Source: CAZVAP01 sp964625125 (GTDB taxonomy: Bacteria; Patescibacteriota; Gracilibacteria; Absconditabacterales; Absconditicoccaceae). From it: a DNA stretch of 21,705 nt. Each line of letters begins with the position of its first letter. The first letter of the stretch is position 1. Where the stretch lies: positions 1-21,705 of the forward strand of contig CAZVAP010000010.1 of NCBI GenBank assembly GCA_964625125.1. Reading direction: 5' to 3'. The translations under genes and the position numbers were made by a program. A model generated the notes under the pieces. That model did not search any database. It was not told the origin of the DNA and was given only the letters and a program-made list of their open reading frames with translations. This document shows, piece by piece, positions 1-9,034 of this stretch.

Positions 1-493
1 TTCATGTAATATCAATTATTCAACCTTCTTTTTTTACCAACTTACTTTCTACTATTTCATTAAATTGTTTTATAATTTGTTTTTTATCATATGATAATCA
101 TCTAATAAAATCTTCTGAAATCTTATTTATATAATAATCACCACCTTTTAAAACATAATCAGGCTTCAAAATATCAACAGGTCTAGTAGGAGTTTCATCA
201 TTAAAAATATAAATATAGTCAACATACTTTAATCCTTCTAACATTTTAGATCTAAATTTTTCATCATTTATGGGTCTTCCTGGCTTTGTTTTCCAATAAG
301 GTGATTTATCTCCGTTTAATCAAACTATTAAAATATCTCAAATTTCTTTTGCTTTTTTAAAAGTCTCTAAATGGCCTGGATGTAAAATATCAAAACAACC
401 ATTAGTCCAAACAATAGTTTTTCATTGAGACTTCTGTTTTTTAATAATTTCTTGGAGTTGATTAATTTCCTCCTCTTGAAAAATCTGTTTCAT
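1..493 (-). CDS. rfaE2: D-glycero-beta-D-manno-heptose 1-phosphate adenylyltransferase (partial, 3' end outside window)
   Basis: This protein transfers AMP from ATP to heptose 1-phosphate, making ADP-heptose in the cytoplasm. The 164 visible residues hold the nucleotidyltransferase signature TNGCFDILHPGH at about residues 30-41 (the HxGH motif is 38-41) and a KGGDY motif near 116-120, as in the C-terminal half of E. coli HldE. The N-terminal kinase domain of HldE is absent, so this is the stand-alone enzyme; a separate HldA-type kinase should lie elsewhere, perhaps just beyond position 1. In-frame TGA codons are read as Gly. The start ATG directly follows the TAA stop of gmhB, with no gap and no Shine-Dalgarno sequence, so translation is probably coupled. 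By comparison with the family only a few C-terminal residues are missing. Function follows from motif similarity plus the gmhA-gmhB context. Confidence 0.9.
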
Positions 494-1024
494 TTAAATT
501 TTATTATTTAAAATAAATTCTTTAATTTCTTCCCACGATCTTGTAATAAAATCAGGATTTATATTTAAATTTTTAAGATTTTTAGAATTATATAAAATAG
601 TTTTACATCAAGACTTTTTTCAAGCTATAATATCTTTTTCACTATCTCAAATCATCCAAGATTTATTTAAATCAATATTTAAATCCTTTTGTGCTTGTAA
701 AATCATTCAGTTATTAGGTTTTCTGCATGGATATTCACCAGAGTAGTCTGGATGATAAGGACAAAAATAAATTCCGTCAAATTTTAATTCTAATTGTCTT
801 TCAACCTCTTTCATAAAGTCCCAAAAGTCTTTTTCGGTATAATATCATTTATCAATTCAAGCTTGATTTGTTATTATTACAATTAAATATCAAGCTTGTT
901 TTAAATTTTTCAATACTTTTGATATGTTTTTATCTAATATTTTACAATTTTCTACAAAAAAATTAGGATAACAACTTTCGTCTGTTATAGTACCATCCCT
1001 ATCAAGAAATATTGCCTTATTCAT
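494..1024 (-). CDS. gmhB: D-glycero-beta-D-manno-heptose 1,7-bisphosphate 7-phosphatase
   Basis: A 176-residue HAD-superfamily phosphatase that removes the 7-phosphate from heptose bisphosphate, the step between the kinase and the adenylyltransferase. Motif I is FLDRDGT (Asp8 nucleophile, Asp10), motif II is IITNQAG (about 50-56) and motif IV is IGDSEKD (about 125-131). The family's zinc loop is present as CPYH (Cys88, His91) and CRKP (Cys100), but the usual CxC pair before RKP is YxC here, so one zinc cysteine seems lost. The start overlaps the end of gmhA by 8 bases, and the TAA stop abuts the ATG of rfaE2. There is no Shine-Dalgarno sequence. A histidinol-phosphatase-type HAD enzyme would look similar, but the neighbours make GmhB much more likely. 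Confidence 0.9.
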
Positions 1025-1586
1025 TTTTAAATAAGTTATTTTCTACAATTTCACAAATTGTATGATAAATTGTCATATGACATTCTTGAATTCTTGGAGT
1101 ATTGTTTGAAGGAACTATTAAAGCATAATCTACTAACTCCTTTAATTTTCATCATCATTTTCCTAAAAGTCCAATAGTGATCAATCATTTTTCTTTTGCT
1201 TTTATAACAGCTTTAATAATATTTTCAGAATTTCAACTTGTAGAAATTCAAATAAAAATATCTCATTTTCTTCACAATCATTCAATTTGTTTTTCAAAAA
1301 TAATATCAAATCCATAATCATTTCCAATTGCAGTTAATATAGAAGTATCGGTTGTCAAAGCAATAGCTGGCAATGATTTTCTTTCTAGTTTATATCTACC
1401 AATAAGCTCAGCAGCCCAATGTTGAGCATCTGCTGCACTTCATCCATTTCAAGCTATTAAAAGTTTATTTCAATTTTTTAAAGCTGTTTCAATAACTTTA
1501 ATTACTTGATTTAGTTTTTCTTCGTTTTGTGTAATAAAATCCACTTTAGTTTGTACTGATTCTTCAAAATATTGTTTTAATTGCAT
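1017..1586 (-). CDS. gmhA: sedoheptulose 7-phosphate isomerase
   Basis: A 189-residue SIS-domain isomerase that converts sedoheptulose 7-phosphate to heptose 7-phosphate, the first step of ADP-heptose synthesis. The phosphosugar-binding loop reads AGNGGSAADAQH (about 45-56), followed by GISTSGNSENI (about 113-123). The C-terminal RIQECHMTIYHTICEIVE stretch carries the family's catalytic and zinc residues (Gln167, His175; His56 and Glu60 at the first site). The length matches the family. It contains three consecutive TGA codons (Gly in LGKGGGK) and many more single ones, all at positions where glycine is expected. It follows galE after 29 bases and overlaps gmhB by 8. The start ATG has an A/T-rich leader without a Shine-Dalgarno sequence. 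Confidence 0.95.
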
Positions 1587-1615
1587 AATAATTAATTAAT
1601 AACTAAAATAGATAC

Positions 1616-2674
1616 TTATTGTTTATAAAACCTCCACATATTTTCAATACTTTCTTCCAAAGTAATTTTTGTCTTAAATCCCAATATTTTTCCAGCCTTC
1701 ATTGGGTCACAATAACTAACTGCTATATCTCAAGGTCTTCTATCTACTATTTCGTAAGGAACTTTGTTTCCAACAACTTTTTCTACTGCTTTTATAATTT
1801 CCAATACACTTCTTCATTTACCAGTTCACAAATTAAACACATCTATAAAACCATCTCAAGCTTGTTTTTGCAAATACTCCCAAGCTTTTAAATGTCCATC
1901 AACTAAATCATTTACATCAATATAATCTCTTACTCAAGTCCCATCTGGTGTAGGATAATCATTCCCAAATACTTTTACTTTTTCATATTCACCAGTTGCC
2001 ACTTTCATTACATAAGGCAATAAATTGTTTGGAATTCAAGCTGGATCTTCTCAAATCAATCAACTTGGATGTGCTCAAATTGGGTTAAAATATCTTAACA
2101 AAATCACATTAAATCCAGAAAATTTTGCTAAATCCTGTAAAATTTCTTCCAAAACAAACTTACTTCTTCCATACGGATTTGTAGTATTTCAAGTAGGATC
2201 AGTTTCTTTAAATCATCTTTTTAAAAGTAAATCTCAATTTATATCATTAACTGCTTGTCAATCTAATTGTTTCAACATTTTTAAATCATACACAGTTGCA
2301 CTACTAGAAAAAATTATATTTTTAACATTAAATTCCTTCATTAGCTCAAATAACTTTAAACTTCAATTAATATTGTTATCAAAATATTCTAAAGGTTTTT
2401 CACAACTTTCTCAAACAGCCTTTAATCAAGCAAAATGAATTACTCAAGAAAAATTATATTTTTTAAATATTTTTCTTAAATTTTCTTTATCTCTTAAATC
2501 TACTTCATAAAAATCTGGCTTATATCCTAATATTTTTCAAATATTTTCTAATGTTTCTAATTTTGAGTTAGATAAATTATCCACTATAACAGTTTTATAT
2601 CCTGCTTTTTCAAATGCAACAACTGCATGAGAACCTATATAACCTAAACCTCAAGTAATCAAAACTATTTTCAT
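1616..2674 (-). CDS. galE: UDP-glucose 4-epimerase
   Basis: A 352-residue extended short-chain dehydrogenase that interconverts UDP-glucose and UDP-galactose using bound NAD. The Rossmann fingerprint TGGLGYIGSH is at residues 7-16, VDN at 31-33, the catalytic SSSATVY at 123-129 and the YxxxK pair at Tyr168 and Lys172 (NPYGRSK). RYFNPIGAHPSG and the C-terminal GTGKGRSVLEII and RRPGD motifs are also as in GalE. About 15-20 residues are inserted after the catalytic Ser/Tyr stretch (roughly 131-158) compared with E. coli GalE (338 residues). It lies 8 bases after the coiled-coil membrane protein gene and 29 bases before gmhA, so it belongs to the same operon. It probably supplies galactose for surface glycans. 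Related UDP-sugar epimerases are possible, but the motifs favour GalE. Confidence 0.93.
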
Positions 2675-2682
2675 AAAATTAA

Positions 2683-3177
2683 TTAGAATTTAAAAGGATT
2701 TAATTTATTAAAATTGGATAAAATTGAACCAAGTAAAGAATTAGTTTTATCCAATTTAGAAGACACAAAATTTAAGCTATTTTCAATTCATCTAGTAGTT
2801 TTCACAACTAGATTTATGGTAGGTTGTAAATCTTTTAAGCTCTTATTTACTGTATAAAGAGCATTATTGGTATTGTTTACTATTGGTTTAACATCATTTA
2901 AAATTTTATTTACTTTAGCCATATTAGAATTAGCACTATCCAGCAGATTATTAGCCTTTAATAAAATATTTCTTAAATTATCAACTTCTTTAGTAAGAGG
3001 ATAAATTTTGTCTATCATATTATTAGCCTTAAAAGTAAGATCATTTAAATCATCAGTACTTTTATTGATTTTGCTTAAAATTTTAAATCATTCAAATCAT
3101 AAGCCAATAAAAATTATTCAAACAATTATATAAATTATAAGTAAAACTGATCTTAGAAAATTATTTATTCAGTTCAT
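2683..3177 (-). CDS. membrane-anchored coiled-coil protein, DUF948-like
   Basis: A 164-residue protein with one N-terminal membrane segment (about residues 9-30, isoleucine-rich with TGA glycines). A long helical region follows, rich in Asn, Leu, Lys and Asp with heptad-like spacing (about 35-150), and the end is short and Pro/Phe-containing. The arrangement resembles the DUF948/YtxG group of small anchored coiled-coil proteins, whose function is unknown; this is resemblance in layout only. It is the first gene of the galE-gmhA-gmhB-rfaE2 operon, ending 8 bases before galE. The chosen ATG precedes the membrane segment; a second ATG at the 3018 end would delete it, so the longer form is preferred. 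Confidence 0.75.
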
Positions 3178-3304
3178 ATACTTTATTTACTACTAAAATA
3201 TTAGTGGCATTTTAAGTTAAGACTTTAATTAAAAATTTATTAAACTCAATAAAAATGCTAACAAAAATATATCAAAATTAAATATAGATAAAATATATTT
3301 TCTA

Positions 3305-3334
3305 TTGTCAAGATTTTTTAAATACTTATATAAA
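3305..3334 (+). promoter_or_regulatory. candidate promoter of the structured RNA
   Basis: TTGTCA (3305-3310) and TATAAA (3329-3334) are separated by 18 bases, close to the sigma-70 consensus. Transcription would begin near 3341, about 50 bases before the first hairpin. In such AT-rich DNA chance matches are common, so the support comes mainly from its position ahead of a structured, terminated transcript. Confidence 0.5.
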
Positions 3335-3340
3335 ATTAGC

Positions 3341-3609
3341 AAAGTTCAATTTGATATTTTTCAAAAAAAGATTATCATATAATCAGTTAATGAAGTACTG
3401 AGGATATGGGCAACAAATCCTATCCCCGGGCTTCCAACTGCTGGATGGATCAACCGTACAATAGGTTGGCTATCCAAGTTGGGGGCTTGAGGGGCATTCT
3501 ATATAAAGTGGTGAAAATTCATCATTTTATATAGCCCCTCAAGCTCCCACAAATTAAAAACAAAAACAAAAATAATTAAAATAGCCTGCTGAATTCAGCA
3601 GGTTTTTTT
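3341..3609 (+). ncRNA. candidate structured non-coding RNA, unknown family
   Basis: This stretch contains a block at about 3392-3550 that is roughly half G+C in a genome that looks near one quarter. It folds by eye into three consecutive hairpins. Hairpin 1 (3392-3434) has an outer GAAGU/GCUUC stem and an inner GGAUA/UAUCC stem. Hairpin 2 (3434-3482) pairs CCAACU with AGUUGG around a UGGAU/AUCCA stem and a CAACC/GGUUG tip. Hairpin 3 (3483-3548) is a roughly 30-bp stem pairing CUUGAGGGGC with GCCCCUCAAG and CUAUAUAAA with UUUAUAUAG. An A-rich linker and a perfect intrinsic terminator follow. No open reading frame of note is present. I looked for hallmarks of RNase P RNA, tmRNA, SRP RNA and 6S RNA and found none convincing. 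The 5' end is inferred from the promoter. Confidence 0.65.
3583..3609 (+). terminator. intrinsic terminator of the structured RNA
   Basis: The perfect inverted repeat CCTGCTGAA/TTCAGCAGG (3585-3602) is followed by seven T residues (3603-3609). The T-run exists only on the plus side, which orients the transcript. The end of the T-run overlaps the stop codon of the convergent gene at 3608-3610. Confidence 0.9.
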
Positions 3610-4450
3610 ATATTTTAATTTGTATTCACTCTATTTCTGTTAATTTAAATTTATCTAGTTTAACTCTTAAATCTGTAAATAATTGATTTTTCAATCAAGA
3701 CAATTTTAACTCATAAATAGGCTTAATTTCATCATAAACTTGAAAAAAATCTTTTACTTTCTCAAAAATTAAAAAATTTCAAAAAATTTTTAATAAATCA
3801 AAATCTTTTATGTTCCATATAAATTCTCCTTTTTTAGTATAAACCAATGAATTATAAAGCTTATTATTAATTAAAACATCTTCTAAATCAAAAATCATTT
3901 GTTGAAAATCAGCTAAAGAGGAATCAAAAGGAAACTTAATTAAAACATTATTAAGATATAAATTATCATTCTCCTCTATAAGATTCCAATCTCAATAAAT
4001 AGTAGCCAAAGCTAAAATAAAACTAATAACTTGATTTAAATCTGCATACTTTATTTTCAAAGCTAATTCCTCTAAAGGTAGATAATCTCAATGAATCTCC
4101 AAATATTTCCTAAGCTTTAGTTTCAATCAAAATTTCTCAAATAAATCAGAATATGTTTCCAATGTATCCAAATCTCCTCACTTAAAATGAGCTAATTTAA
4201 GATTTCTTTGATAATAAGTAAGACCATAAATAAAAAATTCTTCTGAAAAAACAAAATCAATATCTTGAATCCTTGTAATTAAAGAAAATCATTTTTGTAA
4301 CTTATTAGCCTCAACTTTTTTAAAATTTCTTTTATGAAAAACAACATACTTATTATTTGAAATAGTAAGAAAACTACTAGCTCATATATCAAGATTATAT
4401 TCTTTATCATCAATTTTTTCCAAATAATAAAAATCATTTTTATCCCACAT
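3608..4450 (-). CDS. uncharacterised 280-residue protein
   Basis: I do not recognise this protein. It is 280 residues long, rich in Leu, Phe, Asp and Lys, and has no signal peptide or clear membrane segment, so it is probably cytoplasmic. A central segment, VISFILALATIYGDWNL (about residues 160-176), followed by strand-like stretches, faintly resembles a LAGLIDADG-type helix; that is only a suggestion, and no catalytic pair can be confirmed. The gene is continuous only when TGA is read as Gly. It lies downstream of the ctpA terminator as a probable single-gene unit, and its stop codon sits in the T-run of the convergent RNA terminator. The ATG at 4450 follows an A/T-rich leader without a Shine-Dalgarno sequence. 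Confidence 0.75.
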
Positions 4451-4464
4451 TTTAAAAATTAAGA

Positions 4465-4499
4465 AAATAAAACTAAAGCCCTGGAAAAAATCCAGAGCT
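4465..4499 (-). terminator. intrinsic terminator after the ctpA gene
   Basis: On the minus strand the stop codon TAG runs into a hairpin of AGCTCTGGA and CCAGGGCT with a loop of T residues (4477-4499). A T-rich tract (TTAGTTTTATTTTC) follows. It would end the long frr-to-ctpA transcript before the 280-residue gene. Confidence 0.65.
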
Positions 4500-5793
4500 A
4501 TTTAACCAAATTATATAGTACTTCTTTAGCTTTCTCAAGTTGATTATCAATTCACTTTTTGTAAAGCTTATCATCAAATTTAACCTCTATATCAGGCTTA
4601 ATACCCTTACCAGGCAAAACTCATTTTTTACAAACATTTTCACCTTTTGGAGTATACCATTTTCAAATAGTATATTTCAAACTACTTCAATCTCTAAATT
4701 CAGTTAAAGTCTGAATAGTTCATTTACCAAATGTTTTAGTTCAAACTAATTTTACCTTTTTTGGATTATTTTCCTTTATAGCTGCTGTAATAATTTCTCA
4801 AGCTGAAGCAGTATATCAATTTATAAGAACAACTGTTGGGAATCAATGCAATTTTCAATCTTTATAAGCTCTAAAAATTCTATTCATCAAAGGATTTCTA
4901 TATTTTGTTTGAACAACAATTTGTCATTTTTTAGCCCATACTGCTCAAATTTTATATCATATATCCAAATATCAACCTCAATTTCATCTTAAATCAAGAA
5001 TTATTCCTTTTATATGCTGTTTTAATAAATCATTTAATTGTTTTTCAAATTCATCATAAGTTTCTTCTCAAACTGAAGATATACTAATATAACCAAATTT
5101 TTGTCCCTTATAAACCTTTATATCTGAGTTAACAGACTTAATCACAAGTTTTGCCCTAGTAACTTTCACTTTAAAAACCTTTCAATCCCTTTTAATTGTC
5201 AGTTCAACTGTAGTTCCAGCAGGTCATTTAATCTTATTTACTGCTTCTCATAATGGAAGATTAGCTAAATCTACTCAATCTGCTTGTAATATAATATCCA
5301 ATGGTTTCAATCCAGCTTTCTGAGCAGGAGAATCCTTGAAAACTTGCTCTATAAGTACTCATTCAGGTACTTTAGTAACTACTGCTCAAATTCATTGAAA
5401 ATCTGACTTACCCTTTAATGCTTTATGTAAACTTTCATTATCTTTAGCAGTAAGATACACTGTAAAAGGATCTCATAATGCAGCTACATAGGCTTGTAAA
5501 GCTGCATCCCACATTTTAGTTCAAGAAATCAAACTAGGATCAAAGTAATTTGTATCCAAGATTTGCTTAATATCATTAAATTTTTTTAATTTATCAATAT
5601 TATCCAAATTAGACAATGAAGGATTAGCCAAATTTTGAATTGATTGTCTTAATTGAACTATTTTATCAGTTATTTGTTTTTCAACATCAACATTAAATTT
5701 TTGGGTATGCAAATAGGAAAAATAAAAAAATACTGATAATAAATTTGCCGTAGTAAATCATAATAAAAAGATAATTACATTTTTTATTTTCAT
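4498..5793 (-). CDS. ctpA: S41 family C-terminal processing peptidase
   Basis: A 431-residue envelope protease of the CtpA/Prc family, which trims C-terminal tails of exported proteins. An N-terminal membrane segment (about 5-26) anchors or exports it, and a helical stretch (35-85) follows. A PDZ domain occupies about 130-215 (GIGAVV, SPAQKAGLKPLDIIL). The S41 core has LDLRGNGGGYLDI (266-278), the nucleophile Ser330 in NGYTASAGE and the general base Lys357 in TFGKGTIQ, four residues before Gln361. Many of these conserved glycines are encoded by TGA. It is the last gene of the frr operon, 56 bases after the polytopic membrane protein gene. Substrates cannot be told from the sequence. Confidence 0.95.
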
Positions 5794-5849
5794 TTTTAAT
5801 TTTAACAGCTAAAACAAAATATTTCTAATCTCAAAAAGTTAAATTTTCG

Positions 5850-6602
5850 TTAATCTACTTTTACATTAATTTCGTCTACTTCCTCTTCATCTACTAAAAC
5901 CTCTGATATACTAGGAACATACAAGAAATCATTTCACATTTCGTAAAACTTATAATAGATTTTTTCAAATAAAGTTCAAAAAAATGGAATAAGAGAAAAA
6001 GCTAATATAGAAGGGAAAAGTAGTACATTCTTTTCTACACTTCAATCAACTCAACTAGACAATGAAAAAATAACAAAAAATATTAAAATAGCCATTATGA
6101 AACCCAACCCATCACCAACAACATATACAAGAGAATAATTAGGATTTTTAATTATATCGATTGAAGTTAAAGATAAATAAACTGAAAATAATAAATGAAA
6201 AGCAAAAACAATAAATAGCAATTTTATATCTTGTAGAATAGTTCAAGTAAAAAAATACAAAAATAAAAAAGGAACCAATAACAATAAATTAACAGATAAT
6301 ATACCCGATGACATTAGTTTAATATCATAATAATCTTGAGACCAAATTACATTATACAACAACGATAAAATCAATGTACCTAAAATACTTCATATCAAAC
6401 CTATAGCCATAAATACTAACCAAACCAATGGAGAAAAAGCTAGATGATTTGCAGAATTTTTAATAGCTTGAGCAATAGTTGAGCCCAATAAAATAAACAT
6501 TATAAAAACTACCAAAGATATCAAACCACCTATAATAAAACCAATTACTAATTTTATCAATAAAGAAGAGCCTGAGGGATTAATAGGAGTATTATTTTCC
6601 AT
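5850..6602 (-). CDS. polytopic membrane protein, unknown
   Basis: A 250-residue integral membrane protein with about six hydrophobic segments (roughly residues 16-42, 57-85, 100-120, 128-147, 162-185 and 195-213). A C-terminal tail of about 35 residues is rich in Glu, Asp and Val (VDEEEVDEI). I see no transporter or enzyme motif. It lies between the lipoprotein gene (21 bases upstream) and ctpA, so it may work with envelope proteolysis or lipoprotein handling; this rests on position only. The ATG at 6602 is preceded by AAGCTTAAAA, again with no Shine-Dalgarno sequence. Confidence 0.8.
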
Positions 6603-6623
6603 TTTTAAGCTTAAAAAATTAAA

Positions 6624-7160
6624 CTACTTAATTTTAATAGATTTTAACAATTTTTTATAATAATCAACTTTTTTCTTATCAGCAAACAAAAAGTTTACAA
6701 CATATACATTAGGCTTATCAAAAATATAAGCTTGCAATCAATAGTAATCAGGATTTCACTTTCAATTTATAATATCATTTTGAATAGAATAAACAAAATA
6801 ATAAACTTTAGCATTTTTTATAGAAAAACTTGATTTATCAACCAACTTAGCTCAAGCTACCTTTCTAATAAATTTGTCTACAACTATATTAAAAAATTTT
6901 TTTTCATTTTTAGGATATTCTCATAAATATTTTCAAATAACAATAGAATCTGAAAAACCAGATAAAGCAGGGATCTTATAAGTATAAAGAATTTGAAACT
7001 TATTAATTTTCTGAGTATTTCAAACTAATATTGCTTTTGAAGGAACTGGGAAAACTAAATCATTTAATTTAATAGTTTGATAATTTTCTGGTTTTGAAGA
7101 AGAACAACCCCACAAAAATATTGATACACCTATAAACAAAAAAGTTATTAATTTTTTCAT
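6624..7160 (-). CDS. putative lipoprotein, unknown function
   Basis: A 178-residue exported protein. It begins MKKLITFLFIGVSIFLWGC, a lipoprotein signal peptide in which Cys19 after Gly would be lipid-modified, followed by Ser-rich residues. The mature part looks like a compact alpha/beta domain with alternating strands (VVDKFIRKV, AKVYYFVYSI, AYIFDKPNVYVVNFLF) and a basic C-terminus. I do not recognise the family. An upstream in-frame ATG (7211 end) would add about 17 residues, but the chosen start gives a textbook signal peptide and begins 5 bases after the preceding stop. It lies between two membrane protein genes in the frr-to-ctpA operon. Confidence 0.8.
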
Positions 7161-7165
7161 ATTTT

Positions 7166-7456
7166 TTACATAAAGTAATAAATTGCTGCTAAAATAAGTC
7201 AGATAATTCAACCTATTATAAAACCTTGAGTATAAGACTTTTCTTCAAAAGTAATACCTCTTTTCTGAGTTAAAATATATCCAATTATATAACCAATCAT
7301 TAATCCTACAAAAATCATATATACAGGCAAAACAAAAGGTCAGATAATATCTACAACAGAAGAAGATAAAACTCATTTCAGCCTTAACTCAAAAATTCAC
7401 ACTATAAAAGTAAGAATAAAAAAGGAAAATTTAATTACATCATAAAATACTGACAT
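7166..7456 (-). CDS. small membrane protein, unknown
   Basis: A 96-residue protein with three probable membrane segments (about residues 6-22, 36-62 and 77-95). A charged loop, LTQKRGITFEEKSYTQ, separates the last two. Glycines at helix positions are largely TGA-encoded. It sits 22 bases after recX and 5 bases before the lipoprotein gene, inside the operon. No family is recognised. Confidence 0.7.
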
Positions 7457-7478
7457 TAGAAAATATTATAAGATAAAG

Positions 7479-7928
7479 CTAGCTAGCTGAGGAATCAATT
7501 ACTTTTTTTATCTGATTATAAGTATAACCTTTCCTAGTTAATTTTTCTAATATTTGTAATCCATCCAATCATTTATCTTTATATTGCTGAATCTCTTTCT
7601 TTATTTGTTTTCAAATTCATTTATTAATATCATCTATTTTTTTTTCTATTACTTCCTGAATAATATCTTTATCAACACCTTTTTCATAAAGTTTGTTTTT
7701 TACCCAGATTATAGGTTTTCCTCTTCTTACACAATGATAATCTATATAATCTTTAGCAAATTGTTTATCATTTAAATATCCTTTTCTTTTAAGATATTTT
7801 AAAGCCTTTTCAATTTCTGTCTCAGTATAATGTTTTTTTCTTAACTGGATAATTAATTCTTTTTTAGTTTTCGGATACCTAAAAATATATCTTAAAGCAT
7901 AATCAATTACATCTGTTTTTGCTGGCAC
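7479..7928 (-). CDS. recX: RecX family regulator of RecA
   Basis: A 149-residue all-helical protein built from repeated three-helix units as in RecX, which binds the RecA filament and limits its activity. The first unit is ALRYIFRYPKTKKELIIQLRKK (trimmed: about residues 11-31), followed by GYLNDKQFAKDYIDY (51-65), a RecX hallmark, then RGKPIIWVKNKLYEKGVD. A last unit with GYTYNQIKKVI is at the C-terminus. The start is GTG at 7928: an in-frame TAA lies three codons upstream and no closer ATG fits. TGA glycines occur near the end (NKGIGKQ, DKGLDG). It is part of the frr operon; recA itself is not in the window. Confidence 0.88.
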
Positions 7929-7951
7929 AATATCTTAAATTAAAAAATAAA

Positions 7952-8515
7952 TTATAGCTGGCTCAATAAATCATTTAATTTTTCTTCTTTTTCTTTCTCT
8001 TCTTTCTCTTTGTCTTTCTCCAAGAAAAGCTTATCAACTGTTAATTTCCATCTATTCAAATTAGATTCTCTTTGAGCCTCAATAATCTCTTTTTCTTTCT
8101 CATCTTCAGCAATTAAAATTTCAAGGTTCAGTTGTTCCTCTATATATATTTCATACATCCTAACTATTTGAAATCACCATAACTCTGAAAGTTTCTTAGC
8201 AACATGCTTATCACCAGCAGAAACATTTATAACTAGCTCAAATTTACCATCTTCAGTAGGCTCAAAAACATATGTACTTGAAAATGATCCAAGTATCAGC
8301 CTTAAAAGCAAGTCCCAATCAAATTCTTCATCTATAAACTCAGGCAAAACTAAATCAATATCTGGAATTTCAAATTTTGATAAATAATTTTTATAAATAA
8401 TAGTATCCTCAAATCTATCAGGCAAAGCCTCAACTTTAGATTCATACCTTTCAACAATATCTTTCTTTTGAGGATTTTCCTTTAGATTTTCTATAAATTC
8501 TTTGAAATCAAACAT
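7952..8515 (-). CDS. uncharacterised acidic protein with charged C-terminal helix
   Basis: A 187-residue protein of unknown family. The N-terminal part (1-110) is acidic and looks globular, with PDIDLVLPEFIDEEFDWDLLLRLILG and strand-like FELVINVS segments (trimmed here to key stretches). The C-terminal third is a highly charged helix rich in Glu and Lys (about 125-180), probably a coiled coil. One TGA glycine (residue 114, in LWGFQ) joins two parts that would look like separate genes under the standard code. It has no signal peptide or membrane segment. It lies 24 bases after the 158-residue gene and 23 before recX. There is no Shine-Dalgarno sequence. Confidence 0.72.
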
Positions 8516-8539
8516 TAAATAATAATAAATTTTTAAAAA

Positions 8540-9016
8540 TTATTTAGAAAATTTTTTCTTTATTTGATTTTTAACTTCATTTACTTTATTTTCTAAAAAC
8601 TTAATCTTTTCTTGATAATCCTCTACTAGTACATCTTTTTTAGATAAAACAGCCTCTTGCAATTCATTATATTTATAAGATAACTCATCTATTACTGGTT
8701 TTAATTTTTCTTCATGCAACTTAGAAACTTCTGTTTTTAATTCAGTAATTTTTTCTCATAAATCACTTACCTTTGAATCTAATAATTCTTTATAATTGTT
8801 AACTATCTTTTTATAGTCTACCTCTTTTACTTCTTCAAAAAGTTTTTTATTTACTTCTAGAAGGTTGTTAAATAATACTTTACATTTATCAAAACCTTTA
8901 GCATTATTAAAAGAATCTCTAAATTTTTCATCTTTATAATAAGAAACAATTGTTTCACCAATAATTACACCAATTGCAAATACTTTTATTGTTTTAAAAA
9001 GATTTTTAAAAGTCAT
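8540..9016 (-). CDS. anchored coiled-coil protein, unknown
   Basis: A 158-residue protein. A short hydrophobic segment near the N-terminus (VFAIGVIIGETIVSYY, about residues 12-27) resembles the YtxH-type anchor. A long, Lys/Glu-rich region of heptad-like helix runs from about 40 to 155, interrupted by a TGA glycine at residue 87. The basic end reads KNQIKKKFSK. Function is unknown; the layout suggests an inner-membrane-tethered filament or scaffold. It begins 18 bases after frr and belongs to the same operon. Confidence 0.7.
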
Positions 9017-9034
9017 TTTTGATTTTTTTATAAA

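Noticed and set aside
2025..2438. A 137-residue open frame on the plus strand.
   Set aside because: It lies wholly inside galE on the opposite strand, and its composition is that of the antisense of a real gene.
3392..3550. Assignment of the structured RNA to RNase P RNA, tmRNA, SRP RNA, 6S RNA or a retron RNA.
   Set aside because: None of the hallmark motifs (RNase P P4 core, tmRNA tag and TPsiC end, SRP GGAA-type tip, 6S central bubble with closing stem) could be found, and no reverse transcriptase gene is nearby.
7479..7490. The repeated AGCTAGCTAGCT-like sequence at the end of recX.
   Set aside because: It is a short self-complementary stretch coding for the last residues and stop of recX, with no second copy or T-run.
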